From the NCBI GenBank assembly GCA_020830965.2, contig JACCFC020000026.1, positions 1 through 51,769 of the forward strand: a stretch of 51,769 nt of DNA, in the 5' to 3' direction. Position 1 is the first letter of the stretch; each line of letters opens with the position of its first letter. The notes beneath the pieces are model-generated. The model was not told the DNA's origin. It saw nothing but the letters and a program-made list of their open reading frames with translations, and made no database searches. This document shows, piece after piece, positions 24,788 through 33,571 of the stretch. Both the position numbers and the translations under genes were made by a program. The DNA is from Neisseriaceae bacterium TC5R-5. GTDB taxonomy: Bacteria > Pseudomonadota > Gammaproteobacteria > Burkholderiales > Chromobacteriaceae.

Positions 24788-25852
24788 ATGAGCCTTAGGA
24801 CTTACCATTATCGCCTGGCCTTAAACCAGCAATTGGGGCAGCAAGTACGGCGTGTGCGCTTGGAGTGTATCGGTCCAAAAGCCTTACGCTTTCAGGAAGG
24901 ACAATATGTCGGGGTGAGCCTGAATGGCGTGCAGCGAAGTTATTCGATGGCGGCACCTCAGGCTGCGGATGGCAGTATTGAGCTACACATACGACTACAA
25001 CCAGGAGGGCAGTTTTCTCATTGCTTACAACAGGCACAGATCGGTGACCTATTAAGCCTTAGCGGCCCTTATGGAAGTTGTATCTGGCAGGAGTCGTCTT
25101 CGAGCATCAGCCAGGTGATCATGCTGGCGACAGGTACGGGTATTGCCCCACTCAAAGCCATCTTGGAGAAACAGCTGACTATTGCTGCCGACACGCTACC
25201 CGAAATTAGCTTGTATTGGGGAGGCGTAGAACGTAAAGATTTGTATTTATTAGATTACTTTCAAGGATTGGCGCAGCAGTATCCAAGCTTGCATTTCGTG
25301 CCGGTACTGTCGGGTGCGACTGATCAGCAAGGGCGTAGGGGATTTGTTCAGCAATGTGCCGCACAGGACTTTCCTGCGATGCAGCACAGTATTGTCTATG
25401 CCTGTGGTGCACCGGCGATGGTGGATGGCGCCCGCCAACTGCTGCTAAGTCGATGCCAACTGGCTGAGCAGAACTTTTTCGCTGATGCGTTTAATCCTAC
25501 TGCTGTGCCAAGCGTTGAACATGGCATAGAGACGGCTAATTTGCTGTTGGAGATTGAGCGACAAGATGGGGGTAAACAACAGCTATCAGTTCCTGCAGTA
25601 GGTAGCCTAATGCAGGCATTAAGTCAGGCACAGTTGCTTAGTGGTGTATGTGGGGGTGAGGCGTCTTGCGGGACATGTCGGGTGAGTGTGCATCCAGACT
25701 GGCTGGAGCGGCTGCCTGCGCAGCAGCGTACCGAGAAGCGTTTGTTAGCGGTATTAGATGGTCAACAGCCACAGCACAGATTGGCTTGCCAGATTCCATT
25801 GCAGGGTGCTTTGGATGGTTTAAAAATTTCGCTTTCCACCAAGAACCCTTAA
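24788..25852 (+). CDS. Flavoprotein reductase fused to adrenodoxin-type [2Fe-2S] ferredoxin
   Basis: 354 residues from the ATG after AGGAGAG; a longer open frame upstream overlaps the divergent gene and lacks similarity. Residues 5-100 form an FAD-binding barrel with RSYSMA at 50-55. About 105-235 is the NAD(P)H-binding part (IMLATGTGIAPLKA; YACGAPAMVDGAR). About 250-354 is a ferredoxin domain with Cys288, Cys294, Cys297 and Cys334, spacing C-x5-C-x2-C-x36-C. That spacing and the ending HRLACQI match adrenodoxin/putidaredoxin-type rather than plant-type ferredoxins. It could pass electrons from NAD(P)H to an oxygenase or other acceptor, but no oxygenase is encoded nearby. It lies 90 bases before the M24-like gene. 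Confidence 0.85.
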   Translation: MSLRTYHYRLALNQQLGQQVRRVRLECIGPKALRFQEGQYVGVSLNGVQRSYSMAAPQAADGSIELHIRLQPGGQFSHCLQQAQIGDLLSLSGPYGSCIWQESSSSISQVIMLATGTGIAPLKAILEKQLTIAADTLPEISLYWGGVERKDLYLLDYFQGLAQQYPSLHFVPVLSGATDQQGRRGFVQQCAAQDFPAMQHSIVYACGAPAMVDGARQLLLSRCQLAEQNFFADAFNPTAVPSVEHGIETANLLLEIERQDGGKQQLSVPAVGSLMQALSQAQLLSGVCGGEASCGTCRVSVHPDWLERLPAQQRTEKRLLAVLDGQQPQHRLACQIPLQGALDGLKISLSTKNP

Positions 25853-25942
25853 CAAGATGCTTGTTACAGACGCGGTGCTTGGTTTTATCAGTGGTTCTGC
25901 GTGCATGTAGTGAATACCGAATACTTTGAAACGAAAGGAATA

Positions 25943-26614
25943 ATGATGACAACAACTCAGCTCCATCCTCAAGAACAACTTGGCCAGGCTTACGATGCAG
26001 CCAAATTGCTGGAGGCACGTCAGCAAACCCGTGCCGCTGTTGAACTGATTGCGGCTAATATCCGCCCAGGTATGTACGAAGAAGAGGCGATAGAGCTGGC
26101 TAAAGACCTCCTAGCCGATATTGGCCTATTACGTGGTTGGCACGATGTTTACGTACGTTTTGGGCCTAATACTTTGAAAACGTTTGGGGCACCGTCCGAA
26201 CCTGGCGTGGTATTGGGAGAGGATGATATTTTCTTTATTGATATCGGCCCGGTATGGGAACAGTGGGAGGGCGATGGAGGTGATACCTTTGTGACTGGAA
26301 ACAACCCGGAACTGGCCCGCTGTGCGCTTGATGCGCGAGCAATTTTTCATCTGGTGCGTGCTAAGTGGCTGCAGGATGGTAGCAGCGGGCAGCAGTTGTA
26401 CCAATTTGCTGAAAGTTGTGCGCATGAGCGCGGCTGGGAGTTAAATCTGGACTTATCTGGTCATCGTATTGCTGACTTTCCGCACAAAGCGATATACGCG
26501 GGTTCACTGGCGGAGGTGGATTTTACGCCGGCCCATTTGTTGTGGGTGTTGGAGATTCATATCCGTCATCCATCACAACCTTATGGGGCTTTCTTCGAGG
26601 ATATCTTGTTATAA
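25943..26614 (+). CDS. M24-family (aminopeptidase P / creatinase-type) protein, short form
   Basis: 223 residues from the first of two ATGs after AAAGGA. It has the pita-bread catalytic domain alone, without the N-terminal creatinase domain. Putative metal ligands are present in order: Asp100 in FFIDIGP, Asp111 or Asp114 in GDGGDTF, His174 in SGHRI, Glu204 in VLEIHI and Glu219 in FFEDILL. Members of this fold cleave Xaa-Pro peptides or hydrolyse creatine and ectoine-type compounds; many short members have no known substrate. The motif GRGWHDVYVRFG-like region (GWHDVYVRFGPNT) is typical of this subgroup. It is probably cotranscribed with the reductase and controlled by the divergent MocR. Confidence 0.8.
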   Translation: MMTTTQLHPQEQLGQAYDAAKLLEARQQTRAAVELIAANIRPGMYEEEAIELAKDLLADIGLLRGWHDVYVRFGPNTLKTFGAPSEPGVVLGEDDIFFIDIGPVWEQWEGDGGDTFVTGNNPELARCALDARAIFHLVRAKWLQDGSSGQQLYQFAESCAHERGWELNLDLSGHRIADFPHKAIYAGSLAEVDFTPAHLLWVLEIHIRHPSQPYGAFFEDILL

Positions 26615-26640
26615 GGTTGCCCTGTCTGGCGTAGTCATAA

Positions 26641-26676
26641 GGCTTTGTTGTACCGATTGATGGGCACAACAAAGCC
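26641..26676 (+). terminator. Hairpin after the M24-family gene
   Basis: GGCTTTGTTGT (26641-26651) and ACAACAAAGCC (26666-26676) form a perfect 11-bp stem with a 14-base loop. It lies 26 bases after the stop codon. A short GCTTT follows, not a long T tract, so it may be a weak terminator or an mRNA-stabilising structure. It directly adjoins copy 2 of the dispersed repeat. Confidence 0.6.
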
Positions 26677-26680
26677 GCTT

Positions 26681-26789
26681 TAGAGCCGTTAACAAAACCC
26701 CTGATCCAGCGTTGCGCCTCCTTGCCGTACTACTTGTACTGTCTGTGTCGGAGCGCCTCGACTCGGGTACTCTTTGAAGTTTTGTTAGC
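26681..26789. repeat. Dispersed repeat with inverted ends, copy 2
   Basis: Starts TAGAGCCGTTAACAAAACCC, continues with CTGATCCAGCGTTGCGCCTC and ends with AGTTTTGTTAGC. The inverted ends GTTAACAAAAC and GTTTTGTTAGC are closely complementary. Compared with the copy at 9595-9692, the left third is almost identical, the centre has diverged or carries a small length change, and the right end is conserved. Both copies are also followed, at some distance, by AGCCTACT and a CG(C/T)TAGATTGTG stretch. It lies between the M24-family gene and the convergent glycosyltransferase gene. Confidence 0.7.
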
Positions 26790-26883
26790 AGCCCTTAGGG
26801 AAAATTCCACCACTACCGCATCTGGTTAGTACTTGTCAATCCACAGCCTACTAACGCTAGATTGTGTGTTGATTCAGTATTGA

Positions 26884-27966
26884 TTAGAGCATGGCATGCT
26901 GGGGTGGTGAGGCCAGCCAAGGCTGTGCCAATCGGGCACTGGTCAGGATATAACAGAATACCGTGGTAACGGCTAACCAACCCAGCAACTGACCGTGAGG
27001 CAAGGGGAATAGAATTAAGGCCACCCCGCCCAATAATAAATAGGCAGTGGGCAAAGATAGTAAATTTAGTAATGGCTCAAATAAGTGGGCGTCGCCTTGG
27101 GCAATACCTCGTAGTAATCTGCTTATTTGGCGACATTCCTTCAGCCAGCTTCTGCCCTCCCCGTGTAGGCCAAATGGGGTAATAGTTTGATCATTGTTCG
27201 GTATTCTGGTGATAACCCAGGCGCTATCATCAAATTGTACATAGATGTTGGCATCTAGCAGAATTTGGTGATATTCGGTTTCTTCAATAACGTTTTCTGC
27301 TTGAGTAGTGAGATTAGCTAGCGCCCTGTTAGAGAGAGCAAAGCCATTGCCAAACAGGCCGCAGGATAAGCCCAGACGTTGTCGTGCTCTGGGGCGTAGT
27401 AAGTTGATGCCGGCGAAGGTGAGGTGTAGCAGTTTAGGGCGCCAGCCTTTATGGGGTTTGAGGGTGCGATAGTGTACTTGGACAGCATCAGCGCCATGGG
27501 CAAACTGTAAGGCTAACCGTTCCGCAAAGTTGTCGGAGACCTTGCAGTGGACATCGACGACCGCATACCAGTGTATTGACTTTTCACCATTACCAAATCG
27601 AGCTTGTAAGCGATTTAAAACATCGGTTAGCACCACCGCTCTGTTACCACTATCACTTTTGTTGGTTAGCACGAGTGCACCGGCAGCCCAAGCGACCTGT
27701 TTAATTTCCTGGCTATTGTGATCACTCAAGACAATGATGTGTGCCAGCCCATGGCAGCTTCTTTTCAGGCTTTGCAAGGTGCTGGCTAGCCCTTGTGTAT
27801 CGTCATAGGCGGGTACCAGTATCAGGCCTTTGGGCAGTTTGATCTGATCCAGCTCGGTTGCTACTGGTTTACGACCAAACCAAGTGTAGATCGTTAGCAT
27901 CAGGCAGCCGGGAAGAATGGCCAGAAAAATAACGAGAGAAAGCAGGTAATGGCTGAGGATATTCAT
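26884..27966 (-). CDS. Membrane-bound family 2 glycosyltransferase
   Basis: 360 residues, with the start preceded by AAGGAG. A membrane helix occupies about residues 5-28. A GT2-like (GT-A fold) domain follows: GLILVPAYDDTQGLASTLQSL, IIVLSDHNSQE, WYAVVDVHCKVSDNF and a later GLFGNGFALSNRAL with EETEYHQILLDANI. Two membrane helices are predicted near 305-350. This arrangement is typical of processive or polyprenyl-linked sugar transferases making surface polysaccharide, but donor and acceptor are unknown. The gene is 58 bases downstream of a GT4 gene and probably in one operon with it. Confidence 0.8.
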   Translation of the reverse strand: MNILSHYLLSLVIFLAILPGCLMLTIYTWFGRKPVATELDQIKLPKGLILVPAYDDTQGLASTLQSLKRSCHGLAHIIVLSDHNSQEIKQVAWAAGALVLTNKSDSGNRAVVLTDVLNRLQARFGNGEKSIHWYAVVDVHCKVSDNFAERLALQFAHGADAVQVHYRTLKPHKGWRPKLLHLTFAGINLLRPRARQRLGLSCGLFGNGFALSNRALANLTTQAENVIEETEYHQILLDANIYVQFDDSAWVITRIPNNDQTITPFGLHGEGRSWLKECRQISRLLRGIAQGDAHLFEPLLNLLSLPTAYLLLGGVALILFPLPHGQLLGWLAVTTVFCYILTSARLAQPWLASPPQHAML

Positions 27967-28024
27967 GTTATCTCCTTGTAATGATGATGATCAGAGCAGC
28001 GTAAGTTGCCCCTGTTTCCTCGGT

Positions 28025-29290
28025 TTAGGCGTAATGCTGAGGTTCCTGCGGTGTGAGTTCGGCGTGAAAGATGGCGGCTAATAAATCGGCATGATTTTCC
28101 AGCTGATAATGATTGAGCACCCGTTCGCGTCCGGCACAGCCCAGCCTTTGTCGTAGGGAACGGTTCTGTGCCAACTGGCGTAACGCCTCTTGTAGCGAGT
28201 GCTGATCACCGGCGGGTACCAGCCAGCCACTAATACGGTCTTCTATCAGTTCAGGGATGCTGGCAAGGTAACTAGCGACGCAAGGAATGGCTCGCATCAT
28301 CGCTTCCATCAGGATGATGGGTGCACCTTCAAGCAAACTGGGCAGCACAAAAATATCGGCTTGCTCCAATACCTGCATTGCCGCGTCGTGGGGTAAATCG
28401 CCGAGTAGCCGGACTGAGTTCTCTAGCTTTAAATCATGAATGGCTTGTGCCAGTACCGCTTGCAGTGGCCCACTGCCGATAATGCTGAGGGTGGCCTTGG
28501 GGTACCAGTGTTGTAGTTGGGCGAAAGCCTGCAACAATAGCAACTGTCCTTTGGCCGGAGTTAATGGCCCGATGGTGACCAGATGCAAACCCTCTACCTT
28601 GCTACGTGCCGGAGGCTGTACCGATTTTACCGCTAGCGGCACCACTTTAAGCTTGTGCCAGTCAGCGTGTTGGCTGTGTAGCATCAATTGACTACGGCAG
28701 AATTGACTGATGCAAATCACAAAATCAGCTTGAGCTACTTTGGCTTGTATCTGCAGGCTCTTGGTCTCAGCAAACTCATCGTTACCATGCATGGTAAAAG
28801 ACAGGCCACAGCTATGAAGTGCTTGCACCAGAATGCCGATATCGGCGACTGGCTTGGCAAGGCGCATATGCAGATGGCGACAATCATGTTGTTGCATGGC
28901 CTCTGCTAGCAGAATGGCTTTAGCTAGGTAAGTCAGTTGTCGCCAATGTTGGCCTAGATTGCCCTTACCCAGACACAGAGTCAGCCAGAGAGCCCTGAGC
29001 AGCCCTCGTGGATCGTGTCGTAAGTTAATGATGGCACGGGGTAGCTGTATGTAAGAGCGCTGGTTCAGATGAAAACGGCTTTGCTTCTCATACCCATAGT
29101 GAGTTTGCGAGTGATTCAGGGTAGTGATGGTCAGTGGGGTAATATCCAAACCACGCTGCTCCAATATGGCAATCTCGCTCATCATGGAGGCATGCGACAA
29201 CATCGATAGTGGATTGACCAGATAGGCCAAGCGTATTCGGGGCGGGGCGTTGCTGAAAAATGGGGTGTCACGGTTGGGCTTATGGCTCAT
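28025..29290 (-). CDS. Family 4 glycosyltransferase
   Basis: 421 residues, start preceded by AGGAGC. It has the two Rossmann domains of GT-B enzymes. The N-terminal domain includes IRLAYLVNPLSMLSHASMMS, FTMHGNDEF and ICISQFCRSQL. The C-terminal nucleotide-sugar domain includes LVTIGPLTPAKGQLLLLQAF, IIGSGPLQ, FVLPSLLEGAPIILMEAMM (the E-x7-E region) and SGWLVPAGD. It is cytoplasmic and would add a sugar from a nucleotide donor to a growing glycan. The product cannot be named. With the GT2 gene it forms a two-gene minus-strand unit with no polymerase, flippase or export gene in the window. Confidence 0.87.
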   Translation of the reverse strand: MSHKPNRDTPFFSNAPPRIRLAYLVNPLSMLSHASMMSEIAILEQRGLDITPLTITTLNHSQTHYGYEKQSRFHLNQRSYIQLPRAIINLRHDPRGLLRALWLTLCLGKGNLGQHWRQLTYLAKAILLAEAMQQHDCRHLHMRLAKPVADIGILVQALHSCGLSFTMHGNDEFAETKSLQIQAKVAQADFVICISQFCRSQLMLHSQHADWHKLKVVPLAVKSVQPPARSKVEGLHLVTIGPLTPAKGQLLLLQAFAQLQHWYPKATLSIIGSGPLQAVLAQAIHDLKLENSVRLLGDLPHDAAMQVLEQADIFVLPSLLEGAPIILMEAMMRAIPCVASYLASIPELIEDRISGWLVPAGDQHSLQEALRQLAQNRSLRQRLGCAGRERVLNHYQLENHADLLAAIFHAELTPQEPQHYA

Positions 29291-29605
29291 TACGATTGCT
29301 CCTGTTCATATTTTTTATTAGTATCGATTTTATTGTTTTGAAAGAAATTTATATTTTTATTTGACGATACGTATGAGGCAGGCTGGAACATCGGGGTGAC
29401 GACAAGAGGGGTTTAACCGTATTTGGCGGGGCAAGCAGCTTATTTCCTGCAGTATTCGGTTGTGCGGGGTACCGTAAGGCGAGGTCTGTTTTGATCAGCT
29501 ATTGTTAGCTTGCCCACTGGCGTGTGGGCTCGAAGAGAGAAGGTGGGGGTAGGGGGCTGGTAGGGCTGTTTTACAAGAGCCGGGTTTTACCCGGCTCTTT
29601 TCGTT
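29291..29605. other. Intergenic region between lysS and the glycosyltransferase unit
   Basis: No gene is seen. The first 80 bases next to the GT4 start are A/T-rich and should contain its promoter; TACTAAT on the minus strand near 29318 is a possible -10 box. A hairpin of GCCCAC and GTGGGC with a 6-base loop lies at about 29513-29530. The stretch nearest lysS carries a stronger hairpin listed separately. The middle part has nothing recognisable. Confidence 0.4.
29575..29599 (-). terminator. Hairpin after lysS
   Basis: AAGAGCCGGGT and ACCCGGCTCTT make a perfect 11-bp stem with a TTT loop, 6 bases past the lysS stop codon. On the minus strand it is followed by GTAAAACAG, without a T run; the T run follows on the plus strand instead. 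It probably ends or protects the prfB-lysS mRNA. Confidence 0.65.
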
Positions 29606-31111
29606 CTATTCCATCCGCATTTGCGGGAACAGAATGACATCGCGTATTGACGGTGCGTCGGTCAGCAGCATTACCAGGCGATCAATGCCGATGCCGCAGC
29701 CGCCAGTAGGGGGCAGACCGTATTCCATCGCCCGGATGTAGTCAGCGTCGTAGTGCATTGCCTCATCATCACCGGCGTCTTTCTGTGCGACTTGGGCCTG
29801 AAAGCGTGCGGCCTGGTCTTCTGGATCGTTTAGCTCGGAGTAGCCATTGGCATGTTCGCGGCCAACGATGAAGAGTTCGAAGCGTTCGGTGATGCTGGGG
29901 TCGGCATCAGAGCCACGCGCCAGCGGGGAAACTTCTACCGGGTAGTCAACGATGAAGGTGGGCTGCCATAGCTGGCTTTCTGCGCATTCTTCAAACAGCG
30001 CCAGTTGCAGGCTACCTAGGCCAGGTGCAGGTGGCAGTTTGCCGCCTAGGCGCTGGATCTCACTGCTCACCCAACTGGCATCAGCTAATTGGGCATCGCT
30101 GTACTGTGGGTTGTAGTGCTTGATCGCGCCAACGATGGTGAAGCGGTCAAATGGTTTGCCCAGATCGACTTCTTGGCCATTGTAGTAGATGGTGGTGCTG
30201 CCGCAGGCGGCGAGCGCGCAACGACGGATGATGAGCTCAGTCATTTCCATCATGCGTTGGTAGTCGCTATAGGCCTCGTAGAATTCAATCATGGTGAATT
30301 CTGGATTGTGGCGTGTGCTCATGCCTTCGTTGCGGAAGTTGCGGTTGATTTCAAAAACCCGCTCCAACCCCCCCACCACCAGTCGCTTCAGATACAGTTC
30401 TGGCGCTACCCGCAGATAGAGTGGCATGTCTAGCGCGTTGTGATGGGTCACGAAGGGTTTGGCAGTGGCGCCCCCCGGTATCGGGTGCATCATCGGGGTT
30501 TCGACTTCTAGGTAGTCTTCGCCCACCATGACATCACGGATGGTTTGAACAATGCGTGAGCGCTTGATGAAGGTGGCGCGGCTTTCTTCGCTCATGATTA
30601 GGTCAGCATAGCGCTGGCGATATTTTTGTTCCTGATCAGTCATGCCGTGAAATTTTTCCGGCAGCGGACGCAGATTTTTGGCCAGCAGGCGGATTTCGCT
30701 GGCGTGTACGCTTAATTCGCCAGTCTTGGTTTTGAACAAGGTGCCGCGTATGGCGATGATATCGCCCAAGTCCCAGTGCTTGAAGGCTTCGTGGTTGGCC
30801 ACGCCGATGCTGTCATTGTTCAGATAAGCCTGGATGCGCCCGCTGCTATCTTGCAGCGTGGCAAAGCTGGCCTTACCCATCACTCGCTTCAGCATCATCC
30901 GACCGGCGACGGCGACTTCGATGTGTTCGGCCGCCAGTGAGTCTTTCTCTTTGGCGCCATGTGCTTGTTGCAGTGGCTGGGCAAAGTGGCTGCGTCTGAA
31001 GTCATTAGGGAAGGCGATGCCTTGCTCGCGCAGCTGTTTCAGTTTTTGGCGGCGCTCTGCCATGATCTGGTTTTCATCCTGGCTGGGCGCAGTTTGCTCG
31101 TGTTCAGACAT
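29606..31111 (-). CDS. lysS: Lysyl-tRNA synthetase, class II
   Basis: 501 residues, the usual length. The enzyme charges tRNA(Lys). An N-terminal anticodon-binding OB fold ([32 protein letters not shown]) precedes the class II catalytic core: motif 1 region [16 protein letters not shown]-like ([15 protein letters not shown]), motif 2 [20 protein letters not shown] and motif 3 [13 protein letters not shown]. Lysine-specific residues such as [19 protein letters not shown] are present. It is 36 bases downstream of prfB, as in many proteobacteria. Confidence 0.97.
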   Translation of the reverse strand: MSEHEQTAPSQDENQIMAERRQKLKQLREQGIAFPNDFRRSHFAQPLQQAHGAKEKDSLAAEHIEVAVAGRMMLKRVMGKASFATLQDSSGRIQAYLNNDSIGVANHEAFKHWDLGDIIAIRGTLFKTKTGELSVHASEIRLLAKNLRPLPEKFHGMTDQEQKYRQRYADLIMSEESRATFIKRSRIVQTIRDVMVGEDYLEVETPMMHPIPGGATAKPFVTHHNALDMPLYLRVAPELYLKRLVVGGLERVFEINRNFRNEGMSTRHNPEFTMIEFYEAYSDYQRMMEMTELIIRRCALAACGSTTIYYNGQEVDLGKPFDRFTIVGAIKHYNPQYSDAQLADASWVSSEIQRLGGKLPPAPGLGSLQLALFEECAESQLWQPTFIVDYPVEVSPLARGSDADPSITERFELFIVGREHANGYSELNDPEDQAARFQAQVAQKDAGDDEAMHYDADYIRAMEYGLPPTGGCGIGIDRLVMLLTDAPSIRDVILFPQMRME

Positions 31112-31147
31112 GTGTACTCCAAAAAATCCAGTTAAGTGGGTTGAGGT

Positions 31148-32255
31148 TTAGACGCCTTGTTTCAGGCTGGCTTCGATAAAGCCATCCAGGTCGCCATCCA
31201 TCACGCTCTTGATATTGCCGACTTCGTAATTGGTGCGCAGGTCTTTGATGCGCGACTGATCAAACACATAGGAGCGAATCTGATGGCCCCAACCCACATC
31301 AGTCTTGGTATCTTCTAGTGCCTGCTTGGCTTCGTTGCGTTTTTTCAGTTCCAGCTCATAAAGCTTAGCGCGTAGCATCTGCATGGCTTCATCGCGGTTA
31401 CGGTGTTGCGAGCGGTCATTCTGGCATTGCACCACGGTATTGGTGGGCAGGTGAGTGAGACGCACGGCCGAGTCAGTCTTATTGATGTGCTGACCACCGG
31501 CACCAGAGGCGCGATAGGTGTCTACGCGTAAATCCGCCGGATTGATATCGATTTCGAAACTGTCGTCTACTTCCGGGTAGACGAATACCGAGGCGAAGGA
31601 GGTGTGGCGGCGCGCATTGGAATCGAATGGCGAAACGCGTACCAGGCGGTGTACGCCCACTTCGGAGCGCAGCAGGCCATAGGCGTATTCGCCTTCGAGC
31701 TTGATGGTGGCGCTGGCAATACCGGCTACATCGCCTTCCGACTCTTCTAGCACGGTCACTTTAAAGCCCTTGCGCTCGCCGTAGCGGATATACATGCGTA
31801 ACAGCATGCCGGCCCAGTCCTGTGCTTCGGTGCCGCCGGCACCGGCTTGAATGTCGAGGAAGCAGGGCTTAGGGTCCATTGGGTCGTGGAACATGCGGCG
31901 GAACTCCAGTTGCGCCACACGTGCTGCCACTTGCTCTAAATCTGCTTCGACAGCATGGATGGTGTCGTCGTCGTTTTCGCTACAGCCCATATCAAACAGT
32001 TCGCGGCTATCGCTGAGGGTGGCACTGATGCTATCCAGCACCACGACCACATCCTCCAGTTGCTTGCGTTCGCGGCCCAGTTCCTGGGCGCGTTTGGGGT
32101 CGTTCCAGATATCCGGGTCTTCTGTCAGGCGGCTGACTTCTTCGAGGCGGTCTTTTTTACCGTCGTAGTCAAAGATACCCCCGGATATCGGCGGTACGAG
32201 CGGCCAGATCATCCATTTTGGCGGAGATCTGGTTGAGAACTTCTGCTTCGATCAT
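31148..32255 (-). CDS. prfB: Peptide chain release factor 2, with programmed +1 frameshift
   Basis: The gene is read in two frames. The first 28 codons ([20 protein letters not shown] to RGYL, 32255-32172) end at an in-frame TGA; the ribosome must skip one T (32171) to continue with GAC at 32170. The combined product is about 368 residues, close to the 365 of E. coli RF2. RF2 ends translation at TGA and TAA. SPF, the stop-codon recognition tripeptide, is present in VRVSPFDSN, and the catalytic GGQ in [13 protein letters not shown]. The residue equivalent to E. coli K-12 Thr246 is alanine, as in most bacteria. A frame starting at 32212 gives a false N-terminus (MIWPLVPP). The gene is upstream of lysS. 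Confidence 0.96.
32168..32184 (-). promoter_or_regulatory. RF2 autoregulatory frameshift site
   Basis: The minus strand reads CCGGGGGTATCTTTGAC: a Shine-Dalgarno-like GGGGG, a 3-base spacer, the slippery CTT and the in-frame TGA followed by C. This is the known RF2 site, in which low RF2 slows termination at the TGA and favours the +1 shift. Spacing matches the canonical AGGGGGTATCTTTGAC. Confidence 0.95.
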
Positions 32256-32320
32256 GTCTTACTCCAAATGGCCGTGTTTAACACTATAGCCAGTCAATTA
32301 TCGTGATGACGTAAACACAA

Positions 32321-32345
32321 AAAGCGCACCGGGACGGGTGCGCTT
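32321..32345 (-). terminator. Intrinsic terminator after mdh
   Basis: AAAGCGCACC (32321-32330) and GGTGCGCTTT (32336-32345) form a 10-bp stem with a 5-base loop. Read on the minus strand, the 3' arm runs into TTTTTGTGTTT. It lies 22 bases after the mdh stop and also upstream of prfB. Confidence 0.85.
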
Positions 32346-32367
32346 TGCTTTGCTGTTAACGAGTCAG

Positions 32368-33351
32368 TCAGTTAGCAAACAAATGGGCAATGGCGGCGCG
32401 TTCTTCTTCCAGTTCTGCCAGTGTCAGATCCATGCGCTCACGGCTGAAAGCGTCGATTTCCAAGCCCTGTACCACTTTGTAGTCGCCATTTTCGCATACT
32501 ACCGGTACCCCGTACATGACGCCTGCCGGGATGCCATAGCTGCCGTCCGATGGCACGCCCATGGTGACCCACTGGCCATTGCTGCCCAGTACCCAGTCAT
32601 GGATATGATCGATGGCGGCGTTGGCAGCGGAGGCAGCGGAGGAGAGGCCGCGTGCTTCGATGATGGCGGCACCGCGTTTGCCAACGGTGGGTAGGAACAC
32701 GTCGCGGTTCCAGACATCGTCATTGATCATGGCCTGTACCGGCTTGCCGTCGATGGTGGCGAAGCGGTAGTCGGCATACATGGTAGGGGAGTGGTTGCCC
32801 CAAACAGCCAGTTTTTCAATGGCGGCAACCGGTTTGCCGGTTTTGGCGGCGATCTGTGATAGTGCGCGGTTGTGGTCAAGGCGCAGCATGGCGGAGAAGC
32901 AGCGCGGGTTCAGATCGGGAGCCGATTTCATTGCAATCCAGGCATTGGTATTGGCCGGGTTGCCGACGACCAGCACTTTCACGTCGCGCGCAGCGTGATC
33001 ATTCAGTGCCTTGCCCTGTACGGTAAAGATGGCGCCATTGGCTTCCAGCAGATCTTTACGCTCCATACCCTTGCTGCGTGGACGGGCACCAACCAGCAGA
33101 GCGACCTTGACATCCTTAAACGCGACATTGGGATCGTCGCTGGCGATCATGCCGGCTAATAGTGGAAAGGCACAGTCTTCCAATTCCATCATCACGCCTT
33201 TTAGCGCGGTTTGTGCTTGTGGCAAATCGAGTAATTGCAGGATGACAGGCTGGTCTTTGCCCAGCATTTCGCCACTGGCAATACGGAATAACAGGCTGTA
33301 GCCAATTTGCCCTGCTGCGCCGGTAACGGCAACGCGAACGGGAGTTTTCAT
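32368..33351 (-). CDS. mdh: NAD-dependent malate dehydrogenase
   Basis: 327 residues from the ATG at [20 protein letters not shown], which follows AAGGAG; a longer frame upstream adds an unrelated leader. The enzyme oxidises malate to oxaloacetate in the TCA cycle. The Rossmann motif GAAGQIGY, the substrate-loop arginines in [38 protein letters not shown] and the catalytic His in [11 protein letters not shown] are all present. This is the GAAGQIGY (cytosolic-like) type usual in betaproteobacteria. It is divergent from the GntR-type gene that heads the sdh cluster. Confidence 0.96.
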   Translation of the reverse strand: MKTPVRVAVTGAAGQIGYSLLFRIASGEMLGKDQPVILQLLDLPQAQTALKGVMMELEDCAFPLLAGMIASDDPNVAFKDVKVALLVGARPRSKGMERKDLLEANGAIFTVQGKALNDHAARDVKVLVVGNPANTNAWIAMKSAPDLNPRCFSAMLRLDHNRALSQIAAKTGKPVAAIEKLAVWGNHSPTMYADYRFATIDGKPVQAMINDDVWNRDVFLPTVGKRGAAIIEARGLSSAASAANAAIDHIHDWVLGSNGQWVTMGVPSDGSYGIPAGVMYGVPVVCENGDYKVVQGLEIDAFSRERMDLTLAELEEERAAIAHLFAN

Positions 33352-33516
33352 GAGAGGAATCTCCTTGAAGTAGTATCGGGTTGGTGAAGATAAGTGTAGT
33401 TGCTGCTTTATAAGGTAAAGAGTTTTTTGACGTGCGCTCGAGTGTATCACGGAGTATGCAGGAAGAGCATGGGCTAGATGTGTTGCTTGCTATTGTGATG
33501 GAGTGCAAAGTCTTTT

Positions 33517-33530
33517 GTCTTATATAAGAC
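33517..33530. promoter_or_regulatory. Perfect 14-bp palindrome between mdh and gntR, candidate operator
   Basis: GTCTTATATAAGAC is an exact inverted repeat, flanked by further half-site-like AGTCTT and AGACTT. It lies 41 bases before the gntR start, between the divergent mdh and gntR genes. Its length and symmetry fit a dimeric GntR-family regulator, so it is probably the site by which the adjacent protein controls mdh, itself, or both. No second copy was seen before sdhC, gltA, sucA or sucC. Confidence 0.55.
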
Positions 33531-33571
33531 TTGGCTTTACGACTGATTTATTTGGTGATACAAAGAAAAGC

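Noticed and set aside
32172-32255. prfB in-frame TGA as a sign of a pseudogene
   Set aside because: The surrounding sequence is the canonical RF2 frameshift signal, so the gene is functional by known mechanism.
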